Translations under genes and position numbers: made by a program | Source: Tetraselmis striata | Lineage: Eukaryota; Chlorophyta; Chlorodendrophyceae; Chlorodendrales; Chlorodendraceae | Reading direction: 5' to 3' | DNA length: 64,000 nt | NCBI GenBank assembly: GCA_006384855.1 | Contig: VCJN01000554.1 | Span: 1 to 64,000, forward strand | Shown: in pieces, positions 34,290 to 45,682 of the stretch | Layout of the letters: every line of letters starts with the position of its first letter | How positions within the stretch are numbered: the first letter of the stretch is position 1 | The notes under the pieces: model-generated | Seen by the model: only the letters and a program-made list of their open reading frames with translations | Told to the model about the DNA's origin: nothing | Database searches by the model: none

Positions 34290-36105
34290 TATGACAAAAA
34301 GGGGATTTAATTGCCCATGTGCTTTACAATACTATACGGACTGCAAGGCAGTAGGGCTAATACTTGATATTTGCTAGCGGCACGCCGCAGATTGTTGTAG
34401 CGCTGCACCGCAGATGCTGCCTTAAGGCATGCTTTAATTGCCTAGATGGCTGCACACCATTTCGTATGCGGGGTTGCATGGCATAGAAGGGATGTGAACA
34501 CGCACGTGCTTGACGATTATATACAGATTGCAAGGAAGTAGGGCTAATGTCTGATATTTGCAGGCGGCACACCGCAGATTGCTGCAGCGCTGCACCGCAG
34601 ATGCTGCCTTAAGGCATGCTTTAATTGTCTAGATGGCTGCAAACCATTCATTAGTATGCGGGGTTGCAAGGCACAGAAGGGATGTGAACACGCACCGGCT
34701 TGACGATACTATACAGATTGCAAGGCCATAGGGCTAATATGTTATATTTGCTGGCGGCACGCCGCAGATTGCTGCAGCCATTTGCCTAGATGGCTGCAGA
34801 CCATTTCATGCGGGGCTGCATGGCATGTGAAAGGGATGTGAACACGCACCGGCTTGACGATACTATGCAGTTTGCACGGCAGTAGGGCTAATACTTGATA
34901 TTTACTAGCGGCACGCCGCAGATTGCTGCAGCGCTGCACCGCAGATGCTGCCTTAAGGCATGCTTTAATTGCCTAGATGGCTGCAAACCATTTCGTAGGG
35001 GCTGCATGGCATAGAAGGGATGTGAACACGCACGTGCTTGACGATACTATACAGATTGCAAGGCAGTAGGGCTAATGCATGATATTTGCTGGCGGCACAC
35101 CGCAGATTGCTGCAGCGCTGCACCGCAGATGCTGCCTTAAGGCATGCTTTAATTGTCTAGATGGCTGCAAACCATTCATTAGTATGCGGGGTTGCAAGGC
35201 ACAGAAGGGATATGAACACGCACCGGCTTGACGATACTATACAGATTGCAAGGCCGTAGGGCTAATATGTTATATTTGCTGGCGGCACGCCGCAGATTGC
35301 TGCAAACATTTGCCTAGATGGCTGCAGACCATTTCATACGGGGCTGCATGGCATGAAAGGGATGGGAACACGCACCGGCTTGATTTTACTATGCAGTTTG
35401 CACGGCAGTACCACTAATACCTGATATTTGCTGGCGGCACGCCGCATATTGTTGCAGCGCTGCACCGCAGATGCTGCCTTAAGGCATGCTTTAATTGCCT
35501 AGATGGCTGCAAACCATTTAGTATGCGGGGCTGCATGAAAGGGATGTGAACACGCACCGGCTTGACGATACTATACGGACTGCAAGGCAGTAGGGCTAAT
35601 ACTTGACATTTGCTGGCGGCACACCGCAGATTGCTGCAGCGCAGCAACGCAGATGCTGCCTTAAGGCATGCTTTAATTGCCTAGATGGCTGCAAACCATT
35701 TCGTATGCGGGGCTGCATGGGATAGAAGGGATGTGAACACACACATGCTTGACGATTCTATACGGACTGCAAGGCAGTAAGGCTAATACGTTATATTTGC
35801 TGGCGGCACGCCGCAGATTGCTGCAGCGCTGCAACGCAAATGCTGCCTTAAGGCATGTTTTAATTGCCTAGATGGCTGCAAACCATTCATTAGTATGCGG
35901 GGCTGCATGGCATAGAAGGGATATGAACACGCACCTGCTTGTCGATACCATACAGATTGCAAGGCAGTAGGGCTAATACCTTATATTTGCTGGCGGCACA
36001 CCGCAGCTTGCTGCAGCGCTGCACCGCATATGCTGCGTTTAAGCATGCTTCAAGTGCCTACATGGCTGCAAATCATTAAGTATGCGGGGCTGCATGAATC
36101 ACCAA
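34290..36105. repeat. ~180-bp satellite array with three-unit higher-order periodicity
   Basis: Ten units, each carrying GGGCTAAT, CCTTAAGGCATG, GATGGCTGCA and GTGAACACGCAC. GGGCTAAT (or a variant) falls near 34354, 34541, 34731, 34885, 35069, 35269, 35411, 35593, 35780 and 35970, so spacings are 187, 190, 154, 184, 200, 142, 182, 187, 190. The short third unit recurs, giving trimers of about 531 and 526 bp. The short units share a deletion that removes the CCTTAAGG block. No gene. Confidence 0.85.
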
Positions 36106-36111
36106 CATGCG

Positions 36112-36300
36112 CCGGCCGCCGCGCGTTGGCGCCGCGCTGCACCGGCCGCGGCGCGTTGGCGCCCCGCTGCCCCGGCCGCGGCGCGTTGGCGCCCCGCTGC
36201 CCCGGCCGCGGCGCGTTGGCGCCCCGATGCCCCGGTCGCGGCGCGTTGGCGCCCCGCTGCCCCGGCCGCGGCGCGTTGGCGCCCCGCTGCCCCGGCCGCT
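36112..36300. repeat. 30-bp GC-rich minisatellite, six units
   Basis: GCGCGTTGGCGCC starts at 36121, 36151, 36181, 36211, 36241 and 36271, exactly every 30 bases. As 30 is a multiple of 3, several frames stay open and would encode Pro/Ala/Arg decapeptides. It directly abuts the 180-bp satellite. Confidence 0.9.
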
Positions 36301-36434
36301 CTAGCAAAGGAAGTGCGGTTTGTGAAATCGACGGACAGGTGTCGATTCAACTCTTAAATGCGGTTGATAATGATTTGTTATGATCGTTGATTATGATTAA
36401 TTGGGTATTGTCCTGGGAGCTATGTCAGCGAATT

Positions 36435-37735
36435 TCAAGCTGCATGAATCCGGACACGACCAGACACGAACCCACGTTGCTTGCCGAGGTGCTCCGAGAG
36501 ATGCGCCCTTAAAGTCGCCGAATCTCTTCCGAAGACCAACCACAAGGCGCGTCCGTTGGTGTCGGGGTTTCTTGGGTGCTTTGACGCGATGAAAAGTGCA
36601 CGACCCGCCGTCAACAAGCTGGCAAGGTAGTCCATTCGCGGGAGGGGCCCTTGCGTCAAGTAGGTGCTCGGAATCTGCACGCGATAGATTTCCGCCTTGG
36701 AGGCCGCCGCAGCTATAGGAGCAAATTCAGGTGAGTGAACCAAGGCGACGTGACGACAAAGGGATCCTTGCACATGGCAGCGTTACAAGAGCTAGGGGAG
36801 ACAGTACACGGGTTTGTACACGAGATGCGGGCGCTCACCTGCCCCCACTGCGGAGATGCGGGTAATCCCACCCTTTACGGTCAATTCGATCTCTCCAACC
36901 TCCGCATCTCTTGCTCGCCAGTAGTCGTGCCAGCGGTGGCCTCAGCCACCGCTGCTTTGACGTCCACGAGGACGTACCCGTCGTCCCCAATGTGGGCCTC
37001 CGGGTTCCAGTGCCGCATCTCTTTCGCCGCCGTCATGGTTCTCGCCGTCTCGCATGCACGAACCCACGTTGCTTGCCGAGGTGCTCCGAGAGATGCGCCC
37101 TTAAAGTCGCCGAATCTCTCCCGACGACCAACCACAAGGCGCGTCTGTTGGTGTCGGGGTTTCTTGGGTGCTTTGACGCGATGAGAAGTACACGACCCGT
37201 GTTCAACATGCTGTCGAGGTAGTTCATTTGCGGGCGGGGCCCTTGCGTCAAGTAGGTGATCGGAATTTGCACGCAACAGATTCCCGCCTTGTAGGCCGCC
37301 AACAACTATAGGAGCAAATTCATGTGAGTGAACCAAGGCGACGTGACAACGACAAAGGGATCCTTGCACATGGCAGCGTTACAAGAGCTAGGAGCGACAG
37401 TACGCGGGTTCGTACGCGAGAGATGCGAGCGTTCACCTGCCCCCACTGCGGAGATGCGGGTAACCCCACCCTCTACCTTTAAATTCTCTCCAACTTCCGC
37501 ATCTCTTGCTCGTCAGTCGTGCCAACGGTGGCCTCAGCCACCGCTGCTTTGACGTCCGGGAGGACGTACCCGTCGTCCCCAATGTGGGCCTCCGGGTTCC
37601 AGTGCCGCATCTCTCGCCGCCGCCATGGTTCTCGCTGTCTCGCATACACGAACCCACGTCGCTTGCCGAGGTGCTCCGAGAGATGCGCCCTTAAAGTCGC
37701 CGAATCTCTTCCGACGACCAACCACAAGGCGTCGA
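36435..37735 (-). pseudogene. Tandem repeat (about 2.3 units of ~590 bp) of a coding segment
   Basis: Units at 36465-37061 and 37065-37645 plus a partial unit 37649-37735. On the minus strand each unit reads EFAPI...QIPxTYLTQGP, FIASKHPRNPDTN and ALWLVVGRDSATLRAHLSEH, then in another frame EMRHWNPEAHIGDDGYVLVD and VKAAVAEATAGTT. Frame changes inside units mean either a short intron or decay. Family unknown. A 27-C run (37809-37835) follows. Confidence 0.5.
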
Positions 37736-38196
37736 CAATTGTCACATCTCGCCCCCTCCTGACGGCAGTGAGTGGCGCGCCGCAATTGAGAAAGATGATG
37801 AGGAGCAGCCCCCCCCCCCCCCCCCCCCCCCCCCCGCCACGCCGTCGACATTGGCAGGACCCGAGCCGCAGTCCGGGACTGCCATGACGAGGGCTTTTGC
37901 CGGGCCATTTTACCAGGGGACGATATTCGCATCTGCCGGTGAGCTTCTTGGACATGCTCGTTGCAAATCCCCCGCAGCTCGTTGTACACAAGCCGGTGGT
38001 CTTCAGAGGCCAAGAAGGCCCGCATGTTCACCGTGCTCTCGTCCCTGCCCCTCCCTTGCAGTCTGAGGTCATCGGGTACTGCGGATCGTGCATGAGGTGT
38101 TAGAGGTCGTTGGCAGACAAGGACGAAAACACGAAACGGGTGGGAAACAGGGCGGGTGTCACCACTCATGGCGAGATGCGCGACGGCGAGGTGCGC
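37736..38196. other. Spacer with a 27-C run
   Basis: C27 at 37809-37835. Minus-strand frames on either side show weak coding character (RAFLASEDHRLVYNELRGIC, about 38050-37960) but I cannot join them to a gene. Confidence 0.35.
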
Positions 38197-38653
38197 TTAA
38201 CGCAGCCCACGGCGCCCTGATGAGAGATGCGAGCGAAGATGCGAGTCCGCGTACCGTTGGAGTCGCTTCCGGGAGAGGGTCCAAAGGTGGCACACCTTGG
38301 GGCTTGGGGGGTCAGGCTGAGGCTCGCCGTGAGGCGAAGGCTGCGAATCTCCGGCCCCGGGCCATAGCGGTCCGCTTCCATGTTGCCCACCGCCCGGCTG
38401 CATGGGCCTCATGGGCTGAGTCGTGTGTATTGGCGCCTGAGACGCCCTCTTGCCGGAACGCAAGTGCATCTGCGGAGAATCTTGCGCCATGGGGGTCGCT
38501 AGCAGTGTGTCGAGAGCCCTGCTCGTTGGATCAAAGCCAAGTGCAGCCGCCGATGTCCCCGCCACGCATAGGACTCTGCAAGCGGGCAGATGGGCGTTAT
38601 GCTCTGCCATCACGGTCTGCCATGCTTTTGTGCACCGAGAAGCGTGAAGATGC
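38197..38653 (-). CDS. Unrecognised exon, minus strand
   Basis: After an acceptor (TTCTTTCAG ending at 38654) the minus strand reads HASRCTKAWQTVMAEHNAHL, ALGFDPTSRALDTLLATPMA and MHLRSGKRASQAPIHTTQPM, ending TGA at 38197. A Gly/Pro-rich linker follows the first half. The upstream minus sequence (38880-38740: LYEVLFSEMNLHYVLQACPP) is also protein-like and may be the previous exon or its frame. Family unknown. Confidence 0.4.
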
Positions 38654-39059
38654 CTGAAAGAATACAAGCGCGAGGGAGCTTGCGAGGGGTAGATGAGTGG
38701 GAAGTACAGTGGCGGTGTAGCATTCGAGGCCACAAAAAAACGGTTAGCATGGAAGGGTAGCGACGCATTTCGTCAAAGGGCGGTGGACATGCTTGTAGTA
38801 CATAGTGTAGGTTCATTTCACTGAATAGTACCTCGTACAGTGTTGGCAAGAAAAGGAATTTGTCAAAGGCCAGTTTCACAGTACATTCGTACAGTGTTAG
38901 GCGTAACTCAAGTTTGCACCCCCCAAAAGGGGTACAATATTGATCAATAAGGGGTTGCAATTTTGAGTCCAGAAATGTGCCCATTTTGACTCAATAATCG
39001 CCCTTTTTTCCGCGCGACGAGCCCCTGTAGCTGCACCCGAGATATCAAAGCCGCTCCAG

Positions 39060-39420
39060 CTGCGCGAGCTCCTCCAAGTCGTTGTCCGCGTAATCTATCA
39101 CGTAAAGGACTCCACGCGAGTCTGTCCGCCATGAAGTGACCTGGCCGCGGCGGTTGGCACCACTTTCCTCCCATCACGTCTTGGAATTACACGGTAATGG
39201 CCCGTAATCGCGATTTTCCCACGGAATGGGCTTGTAATCGCCGTATATACCGTGTAATCGCCACTTTTCTACTAGGCTCGGTAGTCGCAATGAAGTGCCC
39301 GCCGGCCTGCATTCCGTAATATTGCTACCAGTCCCATGTCGTGCCGTCCACATAATACATTGGGCCCACATTGCGCCTCGCGCGCCTACCCGTAATCTTT
39401 GGGACTTCCGCCATGCTGTA
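39060..39420 (-). pseudogene. Unrecognised two-exon fragment with an internal TAG
   Basis: From about 39412 the minus strand reads MAEVPKITGRRARRNVGPMY, YVDGTTWDW, TAG, QYYGMQAGGHFIATTEPSRK. After a plausible intron it reads ESGANRRGQVTSWRTDSRGV and LYVIDYADNDLEELAQLERL, ending TGA near 39060. The final ~20 residues are acidic, as in a C-terminal helix. No family recognised. Confidence 0.35.
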
Positions 39421-39696
39421 CTTTCACGCCTCACAATAAGCTTCGTGACGACTTGGAACGGCCAATAATGCCCAGCGGCATCGTACCCGTAGGGCTCAAA
39501 CCTGATTTCTTACAGCAAGTCCGGGCGGGCAGTTAACCACCGCAGCAACGCCGGTGTGTAGCTCCTACCCACCCCCGCACGCTGCGAGCCGCCGGCGCCA
39601 AGTAGTCGCTGCTGGTTTGCCATCGGGCGTCGCACCTCCAAGCGCCGTATTCCTGAGGGGAAGGAGGGCTGGACGCCTGCCCACGGCTAATTGTAG

Positions 39697-40499
39697 GGTA
39701 CCGGTATCGGCACATTAGTAGCCCTCGCCGCGGCCCGCATAAATGTATGCATACGCGATGCGCCGGAACGGTCAGTTGACCGTCACCACCCAGCCCACGC
39801 TCGGCGCTCGTGGGGCGACCATACACGGTTCGGTCACTCAAGGCCCGGCACAACGTTTCGAGGACACTAAAGCCTGCCGCCACGGTGGTTTTCGCCATCA
39901 TCCAGGCGGAGCACGGCCGAAGCTTGTCAGGTGAGCGCGGGCGAGTCACAGTGCGCACTCGACTTTCTGCCTAACCGCGACCCTCCTCCCCTCGCTGTCA
40001 AAGTGATCCCTGGACCAGATCCGGCACCCGCCCTGGTCAAACACCATAATCCGGCAGTATGGAACCATATCAAAGTTTCTACCCGTCAGAATATGTGTCG
40101 ACCCCCTGTGTGATCCGTGGTGTGTGCATATGTGTTGCTGTGTTCAAGTGCAATATGTCTGGTTCTTGGCGAAGCGTGCGCTGCGTCGCTGAGCGACTCA
40201 GCGACCTACCCCCCGCGCACGGCCGATGCACGGCCTGCGACACCCCGCTAAGTGTCCGGACCGTTTTCATGTACCATGTGCAGCAAAATATCAGGAATGT
40301 GAGAGACGTTGACGGTCAACTAGTTTTTGACCGTTCTGTAGACATGGCTTGTGCCGCGGCACATGACTTGACTGGCGTGTAATTCATGTGCTTTACCTCT
40401 GATTGCTCGCTCTCTCGGACTGCATCGCTGCAATGCTGTGTGCGGCACTATGCATCGGGCAGTATGGAATGGGATCATGTTTGAATTACATGGATGTGC
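39697..40499 (+). repeat. Dispersed gene-tail repeat, copy 2
   Basis: Similar to 1241-2524 but without the ~520-bp middle part, and with about 56 extra bases near 40118-40173. It ends at the same downstream point (ACATGGATGTGC). Confidence 0.7.
40059..40382 (+). CDS. Cys-rich gene tail (copy 2)
   Basis: 107 codons to TAA: MEPYQSFYPSEYVSTPCVIR, VCICVAVFKC, VRCVAERLSDLPPAHGRCTA, CDTPLSVRTVF, VRDVDGQLVFDRSVDMACAA. The Cys pairs suggest a small zinc-binding unit; one Cys of copy 1 (RCVRC) is Ser here (RSVRC). Probably a C-terminal exon; the start is arbitrary. Function unknown. Confidence 0.4.
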   Translation: MEPYQSFYPSEYVSTPCVIRGVCICVAVFKCNMSGSWRSVRCVAERLSDLPPAHGRCTACDTPLSVRTVFMYHVQQNIRNVRDVDGQLVFDRSVDMACAAAHDLTGV

Positions 40500-40864
40500 C
40501 GTACGAGGGGGCGAGCGTGTAAAATGAGAAAATGCGGCTCGCTATGGGGCTACGGTTGCGTGCGAGAGAGCGGTCCACCTGTCCGAACCAATCGCCATCC
40601 TCTCCGAACGACTTCGTCACGAGAAGCCGACGTACCCATTAGCCTCGGCGGCGATGGGGTCGGGATCCCCAGCGTCCTTCTCGACCTCGTCGCTGCCGGG
40701 GCTGAGGCCGGGGCCGGTGCCGGCGGGGCTATGGGTGACGGCGGGGACGGGGGTTGTAGTGTCATCACCCGGGACGCGCTACTCGTTAAGTACTAGAAAT
40801 CAACTGTTCCGTAGCTGTCCAAAGACATTCTAGTATCGCGTGGCGATTTAGCGAGTACGAGGAC

Positions 40865-40997
40865 CGTTAGCTCGCAGTGATCAGCAGCGATACGACCAGA
40901 TTACGACCGGATTACGACCGGTACAGCCGCGTACATTCGAAAATCCATGATTACATGCCGTTACGACTCCATTACGACCCAGACCGTAAGCGTAGTG
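40865..40997. mobile_element. Second CACTA terminus with subterminal region
   Basis: Read on the minus strand from 40997: CACTACGCTTACGGTCTGGG, then CGTAATCATGGATTTTCG-like subterminal sequence matching 22935-23095. The partner end is not found within the window, so this is a truncated copy or one whose other end has diverged. A Pro/Ala-rich minus frame (40768-40550) lies just inside. Confidence 0.7.
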
Positions 40998-41164
40998 CAG
41001 AAGTTCGCGTAGCTCTTGCCAGGTGCAAATGCGAGCAAGCATTTTAAACGAACGCGCGTGTAACCGTCATCTTCAGCAAATCATCGTTTGCACCTTGCCA
41101 GTGCGATAGTCGGTGGCTGCTCCACTTTCGCCCTCTCTCGCCGATTTGCGCCTGAGCAGACGTC

Positions 41165-41509
41165 GTGCTTAGCCTGTGGGGGGACGCCAACCTGGAGGGC
41201 GAGCCCGCGCAGCGGCGGCTGCTGAGCCCGGTGTGGCAATCCCACTGGGCTCCGGTGCTGCACGAAGCCGAGAGCGCTGCGCTCTGCGCCGCGCAGCCCG
41301 CGCAGGCACAACCCATGTTGCCCGACGCGGCGTTGCCGTCGCCACCGCCGCAATCGCAGCAGCAGCCGGGCGTGTGGAGCACCTCGCCGACTCGGCCACC
41401 CGCCGCGCGCTCCAGGCGGGGCGGCGCGCTGGCGGCGGAGGTGCGGCGCTCGGTGGAGCCTGCCCGCCGGTCGCGCACCAAGCCGGTGCCGCGGAAGGAG
41501 AGGGCATGA
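41165..41509 (+). CDS. Unrecognised Ala/Pro-rich exon
   Basis: After CCTGAGCAG (possible acceptor) the plus strand reads LSLWGDANLEGEPAQRRLLS, VWQSHWAPVLHEAESAALCA, a Gln/Pro linker and RRSVEPARRSRTKPVPRKER, ending TGA at 41507-41509. The basic tail suggests a nuclear protein C-terminus. Overlapping minus ORFs are open only because of the GC content. Confidence 0.3.
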   Translation: MLSLWGDANLEGEPAQRRLLSPVWQSHWAPVLHEAESAALCAAQPAQAQPMLPDAALPSPPPQSQQQPGVWSTSPTRPPAARSRRGGALAAEVRRSVEPARRSRTKPVPRKERA

Positions 41510-42024
41510 AGGCGGCCGGACACACTGCCACGGAGGAAGGTGCGCAGCTGCCGCAGCTGCCCCCGATCGTATCTTCACACTGCTCTCAGCGATATCTTCA
41601 GCTCTTTACGTTATAATTGCTTGACGTTTTACAAGCAATACAGCCCCGTAGCGCTAGAAGAAGGCTCGACATGGGGCGGGCCGAATGGCCTATAGTATTA
41701 TTTTCGCCGTACGTTGTTTGCCTTTTGGCAATAACGACTTGCCGTGTTCAAAGTTCACCGCCCGCCCGGCCGTCCTACATTCCTCTGCCGGTCTGCCCTA
41801 GCGAATACAGCATTGCGCCGCCTCCAATCGCGACTCGGATGTAATTGTTAGTTAGCGCGGAGTCGTAGTAAGAATTCGTCGTGCATCAAGGATTGGTCGC
41901 AATACCGATTAGTCGTTTTCATTGTATTAGCGGAATAATATTATTTTGACCCCTTCCTTAAAAAAGAAAATATCCTCATTTCTTGATATGTATATTTATA
42001 CATATAGATGTAAACATTTATACA
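41510..42024. other. No supported gene
   Basis: AT-rich in its second half. I see no coding exon or repeat. Confidence 0.4.
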
Positions 42025-43025
42025 CTAAGAGTAAACCAAGAAATCCGGACGGACCTTCCGACTAGTTGCTTCAAAACAATAAATGATTTTCCTACTTGCA
42101 AACCCAATGATTAAATGTTTCTCCTGCCTACGACTAAGTGGTGTGGTTACATGGCCATTGCCATGGATACATTGTATCAATGCAATCAATGACCTACCAA
42201 TACCTACACTATCGATCAACCACGCGGACAAGCAACCGCCGAAGGCACCGTCGGTGTGCAAGGGGCGCACCGCAAGTAGGTCGTCAATGGCGCCTTGAGG
42301 CAACCTGCGAGTGAAATCGCTCAGCTGCTCTGTCGTCAGGTGTAGCAGTTGTATCTCTTACTCGGTTAGCTCTTCCGAGTGGTTGTCGTTGTAAATTATC
42401 TTCATCACCATCTCCCTATCCGCCGGATCTGCGTCCTCGTGAACCCATCTCCAACTGACGACATGTATGATGGGTGATACACACGGGTGGCTATCACATC
42501 GCGGCGGTGGGCCTATGGCAAGTGTAACGGGACGTCAGGGAGGGCAATATCGGTGGAGGGGGGGGGGGGGGGGGGGGGGACTGCATGGCCGAGAGAGCTC
42601 CCCCGCGTCCCAAACGTCTTGGCTGTGATAGTGCCGACGTGAAGCTCGGCATTCATCTCATGCGATGCCATGCTTGTTGCCAGGCCGCCATCAGACGACA
42701 CCGAAAGCCCCTCTCCGCCGCTAGGTAGTGCGGGGCTCGCTTATTCGTTTTGGGGAGACGGGAGTGGCGGAGAGGGCGGCGGGGACGATGGCGGCGGCGT
42801 CGGCATCGATTCATCACCCAGCTCGCCCCGCGTTTCGGCCTGACCGGGTCCGGACGGAGCAGAGGCGCGACGGACGTACGGTGCAGCAGCTACCACCGGC
42901 TGCGACATGCGCGGCGGTGGACGGAGGCGGCTTGGCGCACGCCCATCTTTGCGTGTCGTAGAACCGAGTCTTCCGAGTCCGAAAGACGCGCCAACACACC
43001 CGCGGCATCGCATTTTCTTGGTCAC
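42025..43025 (-). pseudogene. Unrecognised minus-strand gene with two in-frame TAA codons
   Basis: From about 43000 the minus strand reads a Pro-rich N-part (RLRPPPRMSQPVVAAAPYVR, MPTPPPSSPPPSPPLPSPQN), TAA near 42736, then in the same frame LPSGGEGLSVSSDGGLATSM and MNAELHVGTITAKTFGTRGS up to a 22-base C run on this strand (42558-42579) translated as Pro. A later exon reads HEDADPADREMVMKIIYNDN, TAA near 42360, then in the same frame IQLLHLTTEQLSDFTRRLPQ, AFGGCLSAWLIDSVGIGRSL and RQEKHLIIGFASRKIIYCFE, ending TAG at 42025. AWLIDSV faintly recalls the WLND box of Ulp1-type proteases found in some DNA transposons; I do not assign it. Confidence 0.45.
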
Positions 43026-44565
43026 CTCTACCCAAGTCCCCTCGGAAGGCGTCCAACCTTCCTTGCCCTCAGAAATACGGCGGTTGGAGTTGCGACGCCC
43101 TATGGCACGCCACTACTCGGCGCCGGCGGCTCGCAGCGCCGGGGGTTGGTAGGAGCTAGTCACTGGCGCTCACGCTGCTGCAATGCATGGTAAAATGTCC
43201 GCGGGACTTGCAGCAATTTAGCCGGTTTGATACCTAGAGGCTACCTTTGGCCGTTGCGCCGTCACGGAATACTCATCTCTTGTTGATATGCTGGTTGTTC
43301 AGGCGCGCCGTGGTGCCGACGACCGGCCGAACCGATCCGATGGTAGTTTGTGGACTGGAAGATCAGCCCCCATTCTTTGGCTCCCGGCACCACCACCCAC
43401 AACACGACGCCATATACAGCATGAAGAAGATATCTGCTGTGTGTCAGTATGTGGATGTACCGGTATTAGCTTAAAATGTTGCACGTGAGTTCGATGCGAG
43501 GCTGGATGACCTTACCGAGCTCTGATCGAGAGCGTAGGTCCGTGATGGTCCGTGATTCTAGTTGTGCTTGCATGACGTCCTTGCGACAGTTCCCGCATCA
43601 ATGGCGCTCGGAAACGTTTTTCGCAGCTCCTAGAATCGGGTTTTGCAAGCTATTTATATTATGACAATCCTCAAAAATCGACACCCCGGGCACGCTTCTA
43701 ACAGAAAGCCGCCGTAGGAACGAACTAATAAGGCAATGGTTGAACGATAATACGTGACCGCGGGGGGGGGGGGGGGGGGGGGGGTACCGGACTGAGCAGA
43801 TTCGACAGCGATGTTGGCTGGTTTGATGAACAAGATGCAGCCACCACTGTTAGCATGGGATCTCGAGTAGAGCAGCATTGTATATTATGATTGTTTGAGT
43901 AAGCGTATGCTTTAACCCATTTATCACTAGAACTGACGCGCGCCGTCGTAGTAGCGTTACAAGTCTGACGACGTCGGGAGCGCGGTGATGTGGCGGTGCT
44001 ACTATCTGTGTTGAAATTATTGACTGGAAAACCCATATGCGGTGATATGTGTGTATCGTCCGCATATAACTACCTGTACGTCCCGGCTTTTGCAGCATCT
44101 CGGATAACCTAAGATCGGCAAGGACATCTGTATTGCTCGGGTTCGTGGTCGCTATTCGTCACCATCATACTCGTAGTAGCAGTACTACTCGTAGCATGTT
44201 GCGAGTACCAGCACCGGCGGTAGTTAGTTTTTGGGTTAATACATGGATAGCGTCGAGAACGCACGGAAAGTACTGGGGACGGAGAAAGCCAATGCGACTA
44301 CCGGTGCTACCGCCAGCAATGGTGTACTAGTAGTTGTCGCGCGCCATAATCTAATAATGTCGTTGTCTATTGTACGAGTACAATACCCGTACTATTCATC
44401 GTTGTGCGCGGTATATCACTACTACCACGGGTAGTACCCCGCTACTACGTGGCATGGAAACCGTTAGCGACTATACCGGCAGCGTCTCTACGACAGTAAC
44501 ATCGACAGCGCGGTACATGATATCCACCCCACCCACCCACCACATGGGCGGGCCCGACGACCGTC
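43026..44565. other. No supported gene; 23-G run at 43762-43784
   Basis: Short ORFs only. G23 at 43762-43784 follows TACGTGACCGC. A TAGTAGCAGTACTACTCGTAG palindromic cluster lies near 44175-44195. Confidence 0.4.
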
Positions 44566-44702
44566 CTCGGCCCTCGGACTCGCGGGCCCTTCCTCCGCTT
44601 CCACCCCCGGCTGGGGACGGGGGCGGGGATCGTGCACTACGGGTGGCGCCTTGGTAGCCTTGGCCCCACCCGTGCTGCCACTGCCGCGGAGGAGCGGTGT
44701 GA

Positions 44703-45680
44703 GCTGGACACCGGCGTCTCACGTCGTTGCTGGTCCGGTCAAGTCCCCGTTCGCAGTTCTTTGAGCACCCTCTCCCTTCCTGCCATGTCGGCGCCTCCAC
44801 ATCACATTCGGCCTAGTGCCGCTATTGGAGTGGCCCGGGATGTTCTACTGGGAAGGGAGTTCTACGTTCGGCGGAAGGGGACGCGACCGAGCTGGCGGCG
44901 GATATGGCGCTGGGCGGAACCACGCGCGCTGGACATAAGCGTCTAACGTCGTTGATGGTCCGGTCAAGTCCCCGGTCGTTGTTCTTTGAGCACCCTCTCC
45001 CTTTTTGTCCTGTCGGCGCCTCCACATCACATTCGGCTCAGTGCCGCTATTGGAGTGGCCCGGGATGCTGTGTTGGGAAGGGAGTTCTACGTTCGGCGGA
45101 AGGGGACGCGACCGAGCTGGCGGCGGATATGGCGCTGGGCGGAACAACGCGCGCTGGACACCGGCGTCTTACGTCGTTGCTGGCCCGGTCGGCTCTCCAT
45201 TCCCTACTCGTTGAGCACTTTCCCCCTTCATGTCCTGTTGGCGCCTCCACATCACATTCGGCTCAGCGCCGCTATTGGAGTGGCCCGGGATGTTGTGCTA
45301 GGGAAGGCGTTCTACGTTTGGCGGAAAAGGAGGCGGCCGAGCTGGCGGCGGATTTGGCGTTGGGTGGCCTGTGTCTGTTGCACGCCCGTGGCGCCCCGTT
45401 CTGGGTTGGACCCCCCAACTTCCGCTCCTTGCTGCGAGACCTCTACTTCGAAGCTGCTTTCCTGTGGGCGCCTTCACCTCACATTCGGCCTAGTGCCGCT
45501 ATTGGAGTAGCCCGGGATTGTGTGTTGGGGAGAGCGTCCCTACTCCGTGGCGCGGTGGCTGGCTGGTGGCGATGCATGGTCGGTGGCTGTCTTGGCGGTT
45601 CCCGCCTCTGGTGGCCCGTAGCTGGATTTTCTTCTAAATTTTTGTATGGATTTCTTGAATTTTGCAGCTGCCTCATGTAA
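44703..45680 (+). pseudogene. Repeat protein built of 75-residue tandem units
   Basis: Units starting at 44791, 45016, 45241 and about 45468 have periods 225, 225 and 227 bp. In the frame open from 44904 to 45680 the unit reads GASTSHSAQCRYWSGPGCC, GVLRSAE, ELAADMALGG, LTSLLARS, EHFPPSCPV. Between units many differences are silent in this frame, which supports it as the coding frame. The first unit has TAG (about 44814) where units two and three have CAG. No family recognised. Confidence 0.5.
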
Positions 45681-45682
45681 TC

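Noticed and set aside
36030-36383. Decapeptide-repeat protein
   Set aside because: The 30-bp minisatellite opens several frames on both strands at once; nothing favours one as coding.
44471-45250. Minus-strand and alternative plus ORFs in the 225-bp repeats
   Set aside because: Substitution pattern between units favours the 44904-45680 plus frame.
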